From: a bacterium UBP2_UBA5202
GTDB lineage: Bacteria > Edwardsbacteria > AC1 > EtOH8
Assembly (NCBI GenBank): GCA_002412795.1
Contig: DHVS01000016.1
Coordinates: 124,001-188,000 of the forward strand
Length of the DNA: 64,000 nucleotides
Reading direction: 5' to 3'
Below the pieces are notes generated by a model. That model did no database searches. It was not told where the DNA came from and saw only the letters and a program-made list of their open reading frames with translations. The position numbers and the translations under genes are program-made. Positions 51,760-61,160 of this stretch are shown here, in pieces. Numbering within the stretch: the stretch's first letter is position 1; every line of letters begins with the position of its first letter.

Positions 51760-54636
51760 TTAAAAGTTTACGCTGACGAAGAGCCGCATTTCACGCCCGA
51801 TGGCATAGGGGAATCCGTTGGCCCCGTGCTTGGAAAGTTCTTCGTTGGATTTAAGCGCGGCGTAATAGGCTTCCTCCGCCGAAACATAATCGTCGCGGTT
51901 CAGGTCGGCCCGGTAATTGTAATAAGGATTGGGGTTTCGGGGATCGCCGTCCAGATACCGGGGTATCGGCTTCTTATAGCTTTCCAGCAGACCATCCTCC
52001 AAGGCTCCGTTATTGACCGGGTCGCCGGTGTTGGAATAGACGGTGTTGACATTTTTGTTGTCGAACAAATTCTCTATTTCCGCCACCAGGTTGTAATTCA
52101 TGCGCCAGACGGAAAAGGACCGGCTCAAACGCAGGTTGGTGCTGAAGGTCCAAGGCATGCGGGAGCTGTTGGTGACCTCAAGCTTGGTGCCTCTGGAAGT
52201 GGTCTTGGTATAAGGCAACCCGCTGGCCAGGTTGGTGGACATGCTGGCGCTGAAATTCTCCAAAGGTTTGATGCCGAATAGCTTGGGCCCGTCGCCTTTT
52301 TCGGTATTGAGAGAAACATCCGCCATGATGTTGTGCCTTTGGTCAAATTCCAAATAGTAATCCTGTACCGGCACCCAATCGGTGCCTGAATAATACTGGT
52401 AACTGGACAACTCGCCCACATAAGAACTGCTTCCCCGGGCCACCGAAAGTCCGTAGGAGGCGTTGCCCGATATCATCCGGGAAAACTGCAGGTTCATCTG
52501 AATTTCTGCCCCCTTGACGTTCCCGTATTCGGTGTCCTTATACAGGTAATAGTTGGACTTGGAAGAAATAATTTTTTCTTGACCCAGCAAGTGATAGATG
52601 TCCTTGTAGTATGAGGTCAGGTTCAGTAAAAATGACTGGGAGAACTGATGTTGCAAACCGATCTCGAAAGCCACCGTCTGCTGGGCATTGAGGTCGGGGT
52701 TGCCCAGCCTGGTGGCAGTCCCCAAAGCGGTATTGTTGATGTCGGCATACAGAAACATCAGGTCAGGGCTCTGGAAGAAATGTCCGTAGGAAAACCGGAA
52801 TGCGGTCTTCTCGGAGATGGGGAAGGAGATGCCCAATCGGGGTGATATCTTGTATTTGGTCTCGGAATCGATGAATTCTATATGGGGCGCGGTCGGATCG
52901 TTCGGGTCCATGGGGGTCAATACTTCATAATCAACCGGCCGTTTGGCCCCCGCGTCCAGCAGGTCCAGCCTCACTCCAACATTAACGATCATGCCCTGGA
53001 ACTCCATTTTATCCTGAAGATAGGCATTGGCCTGGAAAGGAAAATAGGTATAATCATCCGGGGCGTAAAGATAGTATATGGTTCCATCGGGGTTGATGTC
53101 GCTGCTGGCCGGATAGCTTACGCTGTGGAGCTTTACCGTATTGAATTTGGTCTCGATCCCGGCCTTTAACTGATGCATTTTGTTAAGCTGGGAGGTAAAA
53201 TCAACCTTGCCCAGGGCATATTCCGACTGACGCTTGGAGGTAAAGGGGAAGTCCCCGCCCACAAAGAATCCGCTTATGCCGTAGGGGTTAAGGGTGGGAT
53301 CGCTGAAGTAATATGTATTATAACCGTCTGTGGTATCACCGTTATACAACGGACTGTTGGGGTTGGTGAAAAATTTCCGGGCATAAGGCTCCTTGAACTC
53401 GTAATCGGAGAACCAGCCTTCATAGCCTTCTTCATTGTACTTCCGGACGCCGGTTTGGGTCCTGGTGCTGAAATACGCCAGGTTGGCGGTATAAAAAGCG
53501 TCCTTGCTGAGCATGTGGGTGACGGTGGCCTGAAGTTGCTTGCTCTTTTGCATGGTGGAGCGTTTATGTTCGCTGTTGTAATCAAAATCGTGGTTCATCG
53601 ACCACCCTTCGTTGCGCCCCCGCTGGGTCCTGGACACAAAGCCGCCCAGGATCAACTTAAAGAAGCTTTTGTCCATGGTCAGCTTGGCCTGGCCGGAGTA
53701 AAATTCGCGCTGGGTGTTGGGATAAAAATATCTTTCCCGGTCATACTCATAACGGTTCATTTCGCCCGAAACAAAGTATTTGAAGTCTTTGAGCAGAGGA
53801 ACAGGACCGCCGATATTGGTTTCCATTCCATTGTACCCCCGGTTAAGCTCGTCCTCCTTGGGCAGTATGCCATTGGTGCTGTACCGGAGCATGCCCTCGT
53901 GCTTGCTGCTGCCGCTCTTGGTGACTACGTTGACCACTCCGGACATGGCCTGGCCATATTCGGCATTAAAGCCCCCGGTGATGACCATGACCTCCTGGAT
54001 GGCGTTGGTATTGATCTGGGCTCCGCTTCCCCCGACAACCTGGTCCTGGGTGGAAAGCCCGTCCACAAAATAGGCGATCTCGTTTGAACGGCCGCCCCGG
54101 ATGTGCGCGCCGCTGGTGGCGCCGGAGCTTCCGCCCTCGGAACTGACCACGCCCGACTGTTTGCTTACCACGTCGGCGTAGCTGCGGACGCCGGCCATGT
54201 TCTCGATCTCCTTGGTGGATACTGTTTTGGTGGTGCTGGTAACGTCGGCCCGGACTTGCATGGCGTCTTTTGTTCCGACGACCACTGTGCCTTCCATCTC
54301 AATGATGGTGGGTTTCAGCCGGAAATTCACGGTGGTGGTCAGGTCCATGATGGCCTTTAGACCGGTTATCGTCTGCGGCTCGTACCCCATCATGTTGGCC
54401 TTGACCGAGTAGGTACCGACTGCGATGTTGATGATGGAATACCTTCCGTCGATGTCGGTGTTGGCGCCCATGGGCGTACCCAATATCGTGATCATGGCCC
54501 CGGGCAGGGGTTCTTTGGTCTCAGCATCTACTACAACCCCGGATATTTTACCGGTAGTGCCGCCCAAAGCTACGCCGCTGACGATCAATGAAACCATCAT
54601 TACCGCCAACAGAACTTTTAAGGATTTCACCTTCAT
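51760..54636 (-). CDS. TonB-dependent receptor with carboxypeptidase-regulatory-like domain
   Basis: 958 residues. A signal peptide is followed by a carboxypeptidase-regulatory-like domain (GKISGVVVDAETKEPLPGAM). The TonB plug has YADVVSKQSGVVSSEGGSSG, HIRGGRSNEIAYFVDG and NAEYGQAMSGVVNVVTKSGS. The rest is the barrel, ending in REMRLFVSVNF with a terminal Phe. It probably imports a large substrate, possibly a peptide or glycan. A long leader ends with AAGGAGGG and a second AAGGA close to ATG 54636. Confidence 0.94.
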   Translation of the reverse strand: MKVKSLKVLLAVMMVSLIVSGVALGGTTGKISGVVVDAETKEPLPGAMITILGTPMGANTDIDGRYSIINIAVGTYSVKANMMGYEPQTITGLKAIMDLTTTVNFRLKPTIIEMEGTVVVGTKDAMQVRADVTSTTKTVSTKEIENMAGVRSYADVVSKQSGVVSSEGGSSGATSGAHIRGGRSNEIAYFVDGLSTQDQVVGGSGAQINTNAIQEVMVITGGFNAEYGQAMSGVVNVVTKSGSSKHEGMLRYSTNGILPKEDELNRGYNGMETNIGGPVPLLKDFKYFVSGEMNRYEYDRERYFYPNTQREFYSGQAKLTMDKSFFKLILGGFVSRTQRGRNEGWSMNHDFDYNSEHKRSTMQKSKQLQATVTHMLSKDAFYTANLAYFSTRTQTGVRKYNEEGYEGWFSDYEFKEPYARKFFTNPNSPLYNGDTTDGYNTYYFSDPTLNPYGISGFFVGGDFPFTSKRQSEYALGKVDFTSQLNKMHQLKAGIETKFNTVKLHSVSYPASSDINPDGTIYYLYAPDDYTYFPFQANAYLQDKMEFQGMIVNVGVRLDLLDAGAKRPVDYEVLTPMDPNDPTAPHIEFIDSETKYKISPRLGISFPISEKTAFRFSYGHFFQSPDLMFLYADINNTALGTATRLGNPDLNAQQTVAFEIGLQHQFSQSFLLNLTSYYKDIYHLLGQEKIISSKSNYYLYKDTEYGNVKGAEIQMNLQFSRMISGNASYGLSVARGSSSYVGELSSYQYYSGTDWVPVQDYYLEFDQRHNIMADVSLNTEKGDGPKLFGIKPLENFSASMSTNLASGLPYTKTTSRGTKLEVTNSSRMPWTFSTNLRLSRSFSVWRMNYNLVAEIENLFDNKNVNTVYSNTGDPVNNGALEDGLLESYKKPIPRYLDGDPRNPNPYYNYRADLNRDDYVSAEEAYYAALKSNEELSKHGANGFPYAIGREMRLFVSVNF

Positions 54637-54804
54637 GGTTCCTTTTCCCTCCTTAAATAATATTTGTTTATTTTTCTTTAATTTCAAGGCAGGCCCATAT
54701 ATCATCTTTTTCGAAATGCGTTCTCATCCCAAAAAAGCAATTGCATTCAATTTCAGTGTTTTTCCGGGGATCGCACCATTGTTTTTTCCGCCTGTTAGGA
54801 CACC

Positions 54805-54836
54805 GATATGGTGGGGTTTTTAAACCCCACCATATC
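54805..54836 (-). terminator. Perfect 15-bp hairpin after the sorted beta-propeller gene
   Basis: The arms gatatggtggggttt and its exact inverse are separated by two bases. It lies 34 bp past the stop at 54870 and upstream of the TonB receptor start. No T-run follows, so it may be a processing or repeat element. Confidence 0.6.
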
Positions 54837-54869
54837 TTGACTGAAAGATTGAGCAGCTATTTAACGAAC

Positions 54870-56927
54870 TTACCTGACCACCACTAACTTCTTGGTGGCG
54901 CTGTTGCCGAAGGCCTGCAGGTTGTACAGATAGACGCCGTTGGCCACCTTGCGGCCGCCGTTGTCCATTCCGTTCCAGGTGACGGTGTTCTGGCCGGCGG
55001 TGCCCTTGCCGTCCAGGGTCCGGATAACCTGCCCCGCGATGTTGTAGATCTTCAGGCTGTAGCTGCCGGACTTGGGCAGGTTGAAGGAAATCTCGGCCAG
55101 TTTGTTCACCGGGTTGGGCCGGTTCTGGTTCAGGCTGAACTTGTGGACCGGCTTTTCCTGCGGCTGCCCGGTCACGCCAAAGGTGGAGTCAATGCTTGTG
55201 CCGCCGTAGGTAAAGGTATACACGCCGCTCCAGGCGGAGGTGGTTCCCAGGGTGGCGTTGACTCTCCAGAACCATTTACCGGTAGCTGGCATACCAATAG
55301 ACCTGAATTCATTGTCGTTGGTGACATACTTGCCAATTCCGGTTGCGAAGGTGCTATCCTGGCTGGCCTGTGCTTCGTAGGTTCCGCCATAGCCGAAACC
55401 GGTGCTCCAGGAGAAATACAGGGTATCGCCGGCCGGGGCCAGGGTGGTGTCGCCGCCCATCGGCACGCCCACGCTGTAGATCACCGGGGTGTTGACCAGC
55501 GGGCCTACGCCGGTGGCCAGGATCTCGGATACCGGCACTGAGAAATGATACAGCGGGCCCTTGCCGCCGGCGTCCGGGGTCTGAATCCCATCGCAGGCTA
55601 TGATGTGCACCGCAGTACCCACCTCGCGGGACATTTCCTGGGGATACATGTTATAGGCCGCATTCTGGGGCACTACCACATAGGGAACGGTCCAGTTGGC
55701 GCCGCCGTCGGTGGAGGCTGCCACCATGATGCCACTGGTGCCCGTGGAGTGGCCGTTGTCGCACCAGGAAACGAACAGGTTGCCGGAAGCATCGGCGCCG
55801 ATTGAGGGGTTACCGGCATAGACGCCGTCTCCGGTATAGGGGTTCTCAACCCCGGTGACCCGGGTGATCTTCCAGCCCTGGCTGTAGTCGCTGGGATCCT
55901 TGGGGGTGGCATGGAACATGCCCGAGCCGTTGGGGCCGGCCAAAGTTCCTTCATAATCGGTCAGGTCAAAGGCCAGGTGCGGAACTCCGTTGACCATGAT
56001 GGCGTCGTAGTTGTACCACCAGCAGGCGCCGGCGAACTGCGGGAGCAATGTTTCCGGAACCACCGGGTAGGGCCCGTTAAAGGTCACGCCGCTGTCCGAG
56101 GACATCCAGTAGACCGGCTGGTTGGCGTCGCCGCTGAGGTCAAATGAAGCGACGGGAAGAGGCATGAAGGCAATCACGCTCTCCTGATGGGCATAGTGCA
56201 GCATGATGGGGTTCTGGGCCCAATCAGAGAAAATTGGATATTCAATCATCGGGTTGGGATTCCAGGTGGTGCCCATGTCGTTGGAGAAGGTGGCCCAGGA
56301 TGTCCACTTGGTGCCGTTGTCAAACGCACCGATCGCCATGGAGCTGCTGCCCCGGTTCAAGGCAGGGATCCAAAGATTGGCATCAGCGACGTTGGATAAC
56401 TGGTAGGAAGTGTACAAGCCGTCGCCCAGGCTTCCCTCTTCACGGGCATAGTACACCTGGCCTTCGACCTGCCGGTGATAGGCCATGTGAATGGGCCGGG
56501 AGATTGAGTTGCCTTCGTCGTTGTCGCCCACCACCGCCGCAGGATAACGGGGACGGCTGGTATTGTCAACCAGGCCATGGGTCCAGTTGGCGCCGCCGTC
56601 CAGGGAATAAGCATGCCACAGGGCGTAGCTGGCAGCCACGCCGCGCAGGTAGGCGATCTGGACGGTATCATCAGCCGCAGTGGCGCCGGGGCTGACCACC
56701 ATGTTGCGGGCCGCTGCCGACATGATGGTGCGGATGTTCTGGATGGTGTCGACCACTGTGGTGGTGACCGCCTTGCTTCCGACCAAAGCGACCTTGGCCG
56801 AACCCACTCTGGGGGCGGCTGCAGTATTGTCCTCTATGGTGTTCATTTTTTTGGGTGCCGCCTGAGCCTGAAACGCAAAGCCCAGCACCAAAGCCACCGC
56901 CAATGCCAAAATCAAACCTTTTTTCAT
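54870..56927 (-). CDS. Secreted BNR/beta-propeller protein with C-terminal sorting domain
   Basis: 685 residues. A signal peptide (MKKGLILALAVALVLGFAFQ) precedes repeated sialidase-like Asp-box sequences: SLDGGANWTHG, SNDMGTTWNPN, SDSGVTFNG and STDGGANWTVP. An Ig-like part follows, and then a FlgD-like sorting domain (RPNPVNKLAEISF, IYNIAGQ, GVYLYNLQ). It may be a glycan-binding surface protein. The long leader has unusual features. Confidence 0.85.
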   Translation of the reverse strand: MKKGLILALAVALVLGFAFQAQAAPKKMNTIEDNTAAAPRVGSAKVALVGSKAVTTTVVDTIQNIRTIMSAAARNMVVSPGATAADDTVQIAYLRGVAASYALWHAYSLDGGANWTHGLVDNTSRPRYPAAVVGDNDEGNSISRPIHMAYHRQVEGQVYYAREEGSLGDGLYTSYQLSNVADANLWIPALNRGSSSMAIGAFDNGTKWTSWATFSNDMGTTWNPNPMIEYPIFSDWAQNPIMLHYAHQESVIAFMPLPVASFDLSGDANQPVYWMSSDSGVTFNGPYPVVPETLLPQFAGACWWYNYDAIMVNGVPHLAFDLTDYEGTLAGPNGSGMFHATPKDPSDYSQGWKITRVTGVENPYTGDGVYAGNPSIGADASGNLFVSWCDNGHSTGTSGIMVAASTDGGANWTVPYVVVPQNAAYNMYPQEMSREVGTAVHIIACDGIQTPDAGGKGPLYHFSVPVSEILATGVGPLVNTPVIYSVGVPMGGDTTLAPAGDTLYFSWSTGFGYGGTYEAQASQDSTFATGIGKYVTNDNEFRSIGMPATGKWFWRVNATLGTTSAWSGVYTFTYGGTSIDSTFGVTGQPQEKPVHKFSLNQNRPNPVNKLAEISFNLPKSGSYSLKIYNIAGQVIRTLDGKGTAGQNTVTWNGMDNGGRKVANGVYLYNLQAFGNSATKKLVVVR

Positions 56928-57030
56928 GATTTGGTCTCCCTTTTTAAGTTGAAAATTAGTTTTTTACCGGCGTGTTTTTTTAGCCGGTTTTTACCGTATT
57001 TTTGTCTGGCTTAAAACAGGATTCTTTGCC

Positions 57031-57043
57031 GTCACCTCCTTTC
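57031..57043 (-). promoter_or_regulatory. Orphan Shine-Dalgarno, possible STAB-SD mRNA stabiliser
   Basis: Minus strand GAAAGGAGGTGAC. No start codon follows at a working distance. GAAAGGAGG is identical to the stabiliser known from the cry3A leader. It falls about 35 bases after the predicted transcription start and ~105 before the ATG. Confidence 0.5.
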
Positions 57044-57082
57044 ATAATCTCTTATCAAATATATTTTTCTGCAATTTTTAAA

Positions 57083-57111
57083 AGGTTATCACTTTTTAAC
57101 CAAATTGTCAA
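57083..57111 (-). promoter_or_regulatory. Promoter of the sorted beta-propeller gene
   Basis: Minus strand TTGACA (57111-57106), 17-base spacer, TAACCT (57088-57083). The -35 is perfect and the -10 is weak. Confidence 0.55.
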
Positions 57112-57241
57112 TAGTTTATAAAAAATATTTGAACTATTTTTTTGTTGGAACGGAAAATCCGGGGATGCCGATTGATTTATCCCCGAAAAGTTTCTTTGTG
57201 AAAACCTTTGGGGTTGTCCGGCCGCAGTGTTGTCAGCCTGC

Positions 57242-57580
57242 CTACCGGCTGGTCCAGCGGGTGTACACCAGCCCGGCGATGATGGAGATGAAACCTGCCA
57301 GAAATATCCCCGCCGCCTCCAGGCTGCGGCTCTGGCAGATCTGCATCAGCTGGTCGGTGCGGGAGGGGTCCAGCCGGGGGTAGATGGCCAGCGGCAGAAA
57401 ATGGAACAGGGCGCCCAGGCCCAGGAAAATGGCCCCTACAAGAGGCAGCACCCAGATGACCGAGGGGCGGCGGATGATGGCCAGCAGCCGTTTTAATATC
57501 CGGGCATAGTAAAAAAACGAAAGGCCGAACAGGGCCACGGCCACGGCAAACAACAGTTCGGCTGGTATAGAGACTTCCAT
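57242..57580 (-). CDS. Small multi-helix membrane protein
   Basis: 112 residues with three hydrophobic helices (about 8-27, 38-60 and 87-107) and a short hydrophilic loop around 65-83. No family is recognised. The gene lies 150 bp before a second small membrane protein and may belong with it. Confidence 0.7.
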   Translation of the reverse strand: MEVSIPAELLFAVAVALFGLSFFYYARILKRLLAIIRRPSVIWVLPLVGAIFLGLGALFHFLPLAIYPRLDPSRTDQLMQICQSRSLEAAGIFLAGFISIIAGLVYTRWTSR

Positions 57581-57655
57581 TTGACAACCTCCTTGGCTTG
57601 TGATTTTAAAAATGGAGTATGATTAAAAAAAACTAACCCAAACTGATCGGCATCT

Positions 57656-57703
57656 ATAAGGAATGCAGGAATACATGAAAATATTCCTGGATTCCTGGTT
57701 TCC
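57656..57703. repeat. Hairpin related to the 12001-12122 MITE-like element
   Basis: aggaatgcaggaata (57659-57673) pairs with tattcctggattcct (57682-57696) at 14 of 15 positions. The flanks carry the same tataagga and tcctggtttcct ends seen at 12001-12122. Confidence 0.7.
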
Positions 57704-57733
57704 TGATAAAAAAACCAGCACCCTTCGCAGCAA

Positions 57734-58123
57734 CTACTTGGCCGCGACAGCGGGCTTGGGGGCAGCGGCCGGGGCCGGCTTCTTGACCGGGGTGACCACG
57801 TTCTTGAACTTCATGGCTCCCAGAAAGGACAGCACCCCCGACAGCAGGAAAAAGGAGTAGGCTATCCAGGACTGGAGGACGTTGAGCTTGACCTGGCTGG
57901 CGAAGGCGATGATCTGGATCACCGCGTAGACCAGCACCCCGGACGGGGCGAAGATCATGTACTGCCAGTCGGTCTTCTTGCGCAGCACGATCTCGTACTT
58001 CCGGGCGATCAGCCCGAACAGCACGCAGGCCACCCACAGCAGGATGCTTCCCAGGATGGTGACCAGGTTGGTGACCGTCACGTACCACAGGTACTCGCCG
58101 GGATACAGCAGTTGCTTGAACAT
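57734..58123 (-). CDS. Small membrane protein with Ala/Pro/Lys tail
   Basis: 129 residues: three or four hydrophobic helices (about 20-40, 58-74 and 83-105) and a C-terminal tail rich in Ala, Pro and Lys. No family is recognised. It begins with MFKQLLYPGEYLWYVTVTNL. Confidence 0.72.
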   Translation of the reverse strand: MFKQLLYPGEYLWYVTVTNLVTILGSILLWVACVLFGLIARKYEIVLRKKTDWQYMIFAPSGVLVYAVIQIIAFASQVKLNVLQSWIAYSFFLLSGVLSFLGAMKFKNVVTPVKKPAPAAAPKPAVAAK

Positions 58124-58640
58124 CTAACCCTCCTTCAAATCAAAATTATAAAAGCAGAAAGCAAAATAGTTTTTCAGGCGCCTGACCTGTTCCGTTTTGC
58201 CTTTGCGTTTTTGATCTTGGCAAATATTAGTTTTCGGTCATGTTGAGTTGTACTGCGTTGATTGACTTATCAAAACATCCCTCATTTGTCAGGCATGACA
58301 GGTTCTCGGGATGACAGTTAACCCGTTTTTTTGTGCTTGCGCGCCATAGTTGCTATACACAACAGCTGCTTCAGCACGCAGGCGTGCTGATGTTGAAATT
58401 TGACGAAGTTCAATTATCAGGCAGATTGCAATACAACCGGATTATTTGCAGGGCAAAATTTTTGGTCCTTATTTTCAAATCAACCATCCTGCCTTCTGTC
58501 TTGGTTATATTGTTGGTTTGCTTCGTTCTCACATCAAGGGGTTATTCTCGCAAAGACGTCCTTTGTTTTTCTGCCTTCTTGCCCTGAGCTGCCAGGCTGA
58601 GCATGCCGAAGCCTTGTCGAAGGGTTGGTATTCTGCTTTT
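58124..58640. other. 517-bp non-coding gap with repeat phrases
   Basis: No credible gene. A perfect cagcacgc/gcgtgctg hairpin with a 2-base loop occurs at 58372-58389. A phrase of the kind ccctgagc and gtcgaaggg, a common dispersed repeat in environmental genomes, is at about 58580-58624, just after the roadblock gene. Confidence 0.55.
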
Positions 58641-59432
58641 TTATTTGAGCAGCGTCATCATTTTGTCGGCCATCTGTTTGGCGGCCGAAGGCCCGATGAT
58701 CATGGCGGCGTCCTTCTGCATCCCGTAGCAGAACTTCATCACCGGGTCGCGCTGCGGTTTTTCCCTGGAGATCTTGTGGTCGGTCATCTGGTTCTGGAAG
58801 ATGTCCGGGCCCAGCTCGCCCAGGAACTCCTCGGCTATGGCCAATATTTTGTCCAGCGCCTCCGCCTCTAACGGTGCGGCCGGGACTGGGGCGGGCTTGG
58901 GCGGAGCCGCCGGCTTGGCCGCCGGAGCGGGGGCGGGCTTGGGCGGGGCCGCCGGAACCGGGGCGGCGGAAGTTTGGGCCGGGGCGGCCGGCGGGGGAGC
59001 CTGTACCGGGACCGCAGCCGCGGAAACTGGTTTGGGCGGAGGGGCCGGCGTAGCTGCCGGAGCGGAAACGGCCGGGGCAGGCGCGGCCGGAGCCGCGGAC
59101 AGGTTTTTGATCTCGACCAGGGCTCCGTCCAGGGCGGCGTCTATCACCGCGGCATCGGCGGTGGCGTCGGTCAGCAGGTTCAGGTAGCCCTTGTCGGTGC
59201 GGCGGATGAACAGCCGGATGCCCCGGGAGTTGACCATCATCTTGGCGATCTGGAACTGGGCCACCTGGTTCAGGGCGTCAAAGGTCTGGGCCAGGACCAT
59301 CACCGCCCGCTGGGCATTCTCCTTGACAAAACTTTTGGACAGGGTCTGGGAAACGAAACTGTTGTCGTCGCCCACAAAGAAACTTCCGGTCACGCCCTGG
59401 AGGCTGGAAAGCCGTATCAGTATCTCTTCCAT
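58641..59432 (-). CDS. Roadblock-like protein with Ala/Pro-rich linker
   Basis: 263 residues from the ATG at 59432, which has GAGG at an 8-base spacing; a GTG two codons upstream is less well placed. Residues 1-~110 look like a roadblock/LC7 domain (ILIRLSSLQGVTGSFFVGDD), as in MglB-type regulators. A ~75-residue linker of Ala/Pro/Lys follows. The C-terminal ~70 residues form a helical domain (EALDKILAIAEEFLGELGPD, then HKISREKPQRDPVMKF). Third of the roadblock/DUF4388 cassette. Confidence 0.75.
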   Translation of the reverse strand: MEEILIRLSSLQGVTGSFFVGDDNSFVSQTLSKSFVKENAQRAVMVLAQTFDALNQVAQFQIAKMMVNSRGIRLFIRRTDKGYLNLLTDATADAAVIDAALDGALVEIKNLSAAPAAPAPAVSAPAATPAPPPKPVSAAAVPVQAPPPAAPAQTSAAPVPAAPPKPAPAPAAKPAAPPKPAPVPAAPLEAEALDKILAIAEEFLGELGPDIFQNQMTDHKISREKPQRDPVMKFCYGMQKDAAMIIGPSAAKQMADKMMTLLK

Positions 59433-59442
59433 ATTCACGGCC

Positions 59443-60138
59443 TCACCTCTTTTCCGTTGCCAGCCGCGAGATCACGGTCTGGAATTTTTGCTTGACCTCC
59501 ACGAAACCCAGGGAGGCGATGGCCTTCTTGCAGGTCAGGTTGACCAGTTTTTCAAAGGCGTCGCCCACTTCTTTTTTGGAGATGTCGGTCTTTACCCCTT
59601 CGTTGTAGATGATATTCCCCGGGCCGGCGGACACCATTCTGGCCAGGCGGCCCGGAGGATCCACATTCTTGAGCTCCCGGGCCAGCATCTCCTGCCAATC
59701 GGCGGCCTTCTCGCCCTGGGCCCCGAATTCCTCCAGCAGCAGGTTGACCAGTATCATCTTTTGTTTGAGCAGTTCCTCGGCCTCGGAGATCTCGGCCATC
59801 TTGCTCTCCGACAGCAGGTCCAACGGAGTGGGCTGCAGCACCCACCAGGGGGACAGGGACGGATCCAGGTCCACTCCCAGGTAGACAGTTTCGTGGGGCA
59901 GGATCAGCATTTTATGGTCTTTGCCCTCGGCCAGCACCGAGCTCAGCTCGCCCAATTCTAGATTGGAGGAAATGACCTCGGCCGCCGAGCCCAAAAAGGC
60001 CACCACGTCGCCCAGATTGGACGGCGCGCCGGCGGAAGCCTTGACCATGGTCCCGTCCTCCTTGGCCACCGCCACGGAGTGCCGGACAGCCTCCATCTTT
60101 AAAACACTTTCCACTAATTCGGCCGGGTCTTTAGCCAT
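59443..60138 (-). CDS. Roadblock-like signalling protein, middle gene of cassette
   Basis: 231 residues. The N-terminal ~115 resemble a roadblock or profilin-like fold (VLKMEAVRHSVAVAKEDGTM). The C-terminal ~115 share a pattern with the neighbouring DUF4388 protein: ILVNLLLEEFGAQG, then PPGRLARMVSAGPGNIIY. Probably a small-GTPase or polarity regulator; no GTPase gene is visible in the window. Confidence 0.7.
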   Translation of the reverse strand: MAKDPAELVESVLKMEAVRHSVAVAKEDGTMVKASAGAPSNLGDVVAFLGSAAEVISSNLELGELSSVLAEGKDHKMLILPHETVYLGVDLDPSLSPWWVLQPTPLDLLSESKMAEISEAEELLKQKMILVNLLLEEFGAQGEKAADWQEMLARELKNVDPPGRLARMVSAGPGNIIYNEGVKTDISKKEVGDAFEKLVNLTCKKAIASLGFVEVKQKFQTVISRLATEKR

Positions 60139-60222
60139 ATGGGCTCCTGCATTAATTAAGTAATCTGGAAAAGTAGTAACATAGCAGAGTATTGTTGCCG
60201 TATCGTGTCCGCCGGGATCAGG

Positions 60223-61089
60223 TTATTTCAGCGAACGGGCCTGGGCGGTCTGGTGCTTATGCTTGCCCAGCATCGGCCCGTATTCCTTCAATCCTTTTTT
60301 ATGAACGGCGTCGGACAGCCGCTCCCAGATCTCTATCATCTCTTCCCTGGTAACGTCGGATAGCGGCCCGGGCACTATGTTCAGCCGGTCGGCCCCGAAT
60401 TCCAGGTGCCGGGCCATCCGCCCGCCCTTGTCCAGTTCGGCCAGGGCGGCAGTCAACAGTTCCAGGTAGGGGGCCACCCCGGTGCCCTTGACTCCGAATT
60501 CGTCCAGCAGCAGGTTGACGAAATTGACCTTGTCTTTGAACAGGCGCTCCATCTCCTTGGGGTCCATCACCAGATTCTTGGCCAGCAGCCAGGCCACGGT
60601 CTTGACCACCTCGAACATCCCCAGCTTGCTGTCGGTGACTATCTGTCTGATGTCCCGCTTGCCGTTGACCAGGGCCATGATGGTCCAGTCGCTGCGGCGG
60701 ATGGTGACGGCCGATTCCTCGGGGGCCTGGGCGGTGCGGGCCAGCACGGTGTCCAGCGGCGGCAGGGTCTTAAGGATCTCGGCCATCTCAATGCGGCGGC
60801 GCTCGCCCTCCTCCAGGATCTTTCCGGCCCCGTCCTTGATGGTGACCTCGGGCGACTTGGCTCCGGCGGTGTATTTGGCCTCGCCCAAAGTTTCCAGGCA
60901 CAGGTTGAACACCGCCTCCGGTCCCTTGATGTCGCCCAGGATGGCATGGACGGTGTCGCCCTTGTCAAAATAGACCTCGCCGAAACTGCTGCCGGCCTTG
61001 ACCGTCAGCACCCCGGTCTTTTTAAAGTGGGATAAAAAGTAGATTATCTCCGAAAGGGTAAAATCGGAGAGGTCGGCCTGCAAGCCCAT
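60223..61089 (-). CDS. DUF4388 (PATAN-like) protein with shared C-terminal domain
   Basis: 288 residues. The N-terminal ~100 are a DUF4388 module (MGLQADLSDFTLSEIIYFLS, GVLTVKAG, GEVYFDKGD). The middle is helical. The C-terminal part, FVNLLLDEFGVKG and GGRMARHLEFG, matches the C-terminal half of the roadblock-like neighbour. First gene of the cassette, with a good promoter upstream. Confidence 0.85.
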   Translation of the reverse strand: MGLQADLSDFTLSEIIYFLSHFKKTGVLTVKAGSSFGEVYFDKGDTVHAILGDIKGPEAVFNLCLETLGEAKYTAGAKSPEVTIKDGAGKILEEGERRRIEMAEILKTLPPLDTVLARTAQAPEESAVTIRRSDWTIMALVNGKRDIRQIVTDSKLGMFEVVKTVAWLLAKNLVMDPKEMERLFKDKVNFVNLLLDEFGVKGTGVAPYLELLTAALAELDKGGRMARHLEFGADRLNIVPGPLSDVTREEMIEIWERLSDAVHKKGLKEYGPMLGKHKHQTAQARSLK

Positions 61090-61160
61090 AATGCGGATTG
61101 TCTTAAAATTTGATGTCTTTAGTTTAAATGAAACTTGTCTTTTAAACCTGATAACCTATT

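Larger units (their letters stand above)
56928..57241. other. Leader and promoter region of the sorted beta-propeller gene
   Basis: 314 bp without a gene. A promoter (57083-57111) and a ~150-base leader are visible. In the leader there is an isolated strong Shine-Dalgarno (57031-57043) not followed by a start codon, then a small accggc/gccggt hairpin near 56980, then the true ribosome-binding site. Confidence 0.6.

Noticed and set aside
58333..58871. Several plus-strand frames in the 58 kb gap
   Set aside because: No start signals, domains or family resemblance; they cover repeat phrases and run into the roadblock gene.
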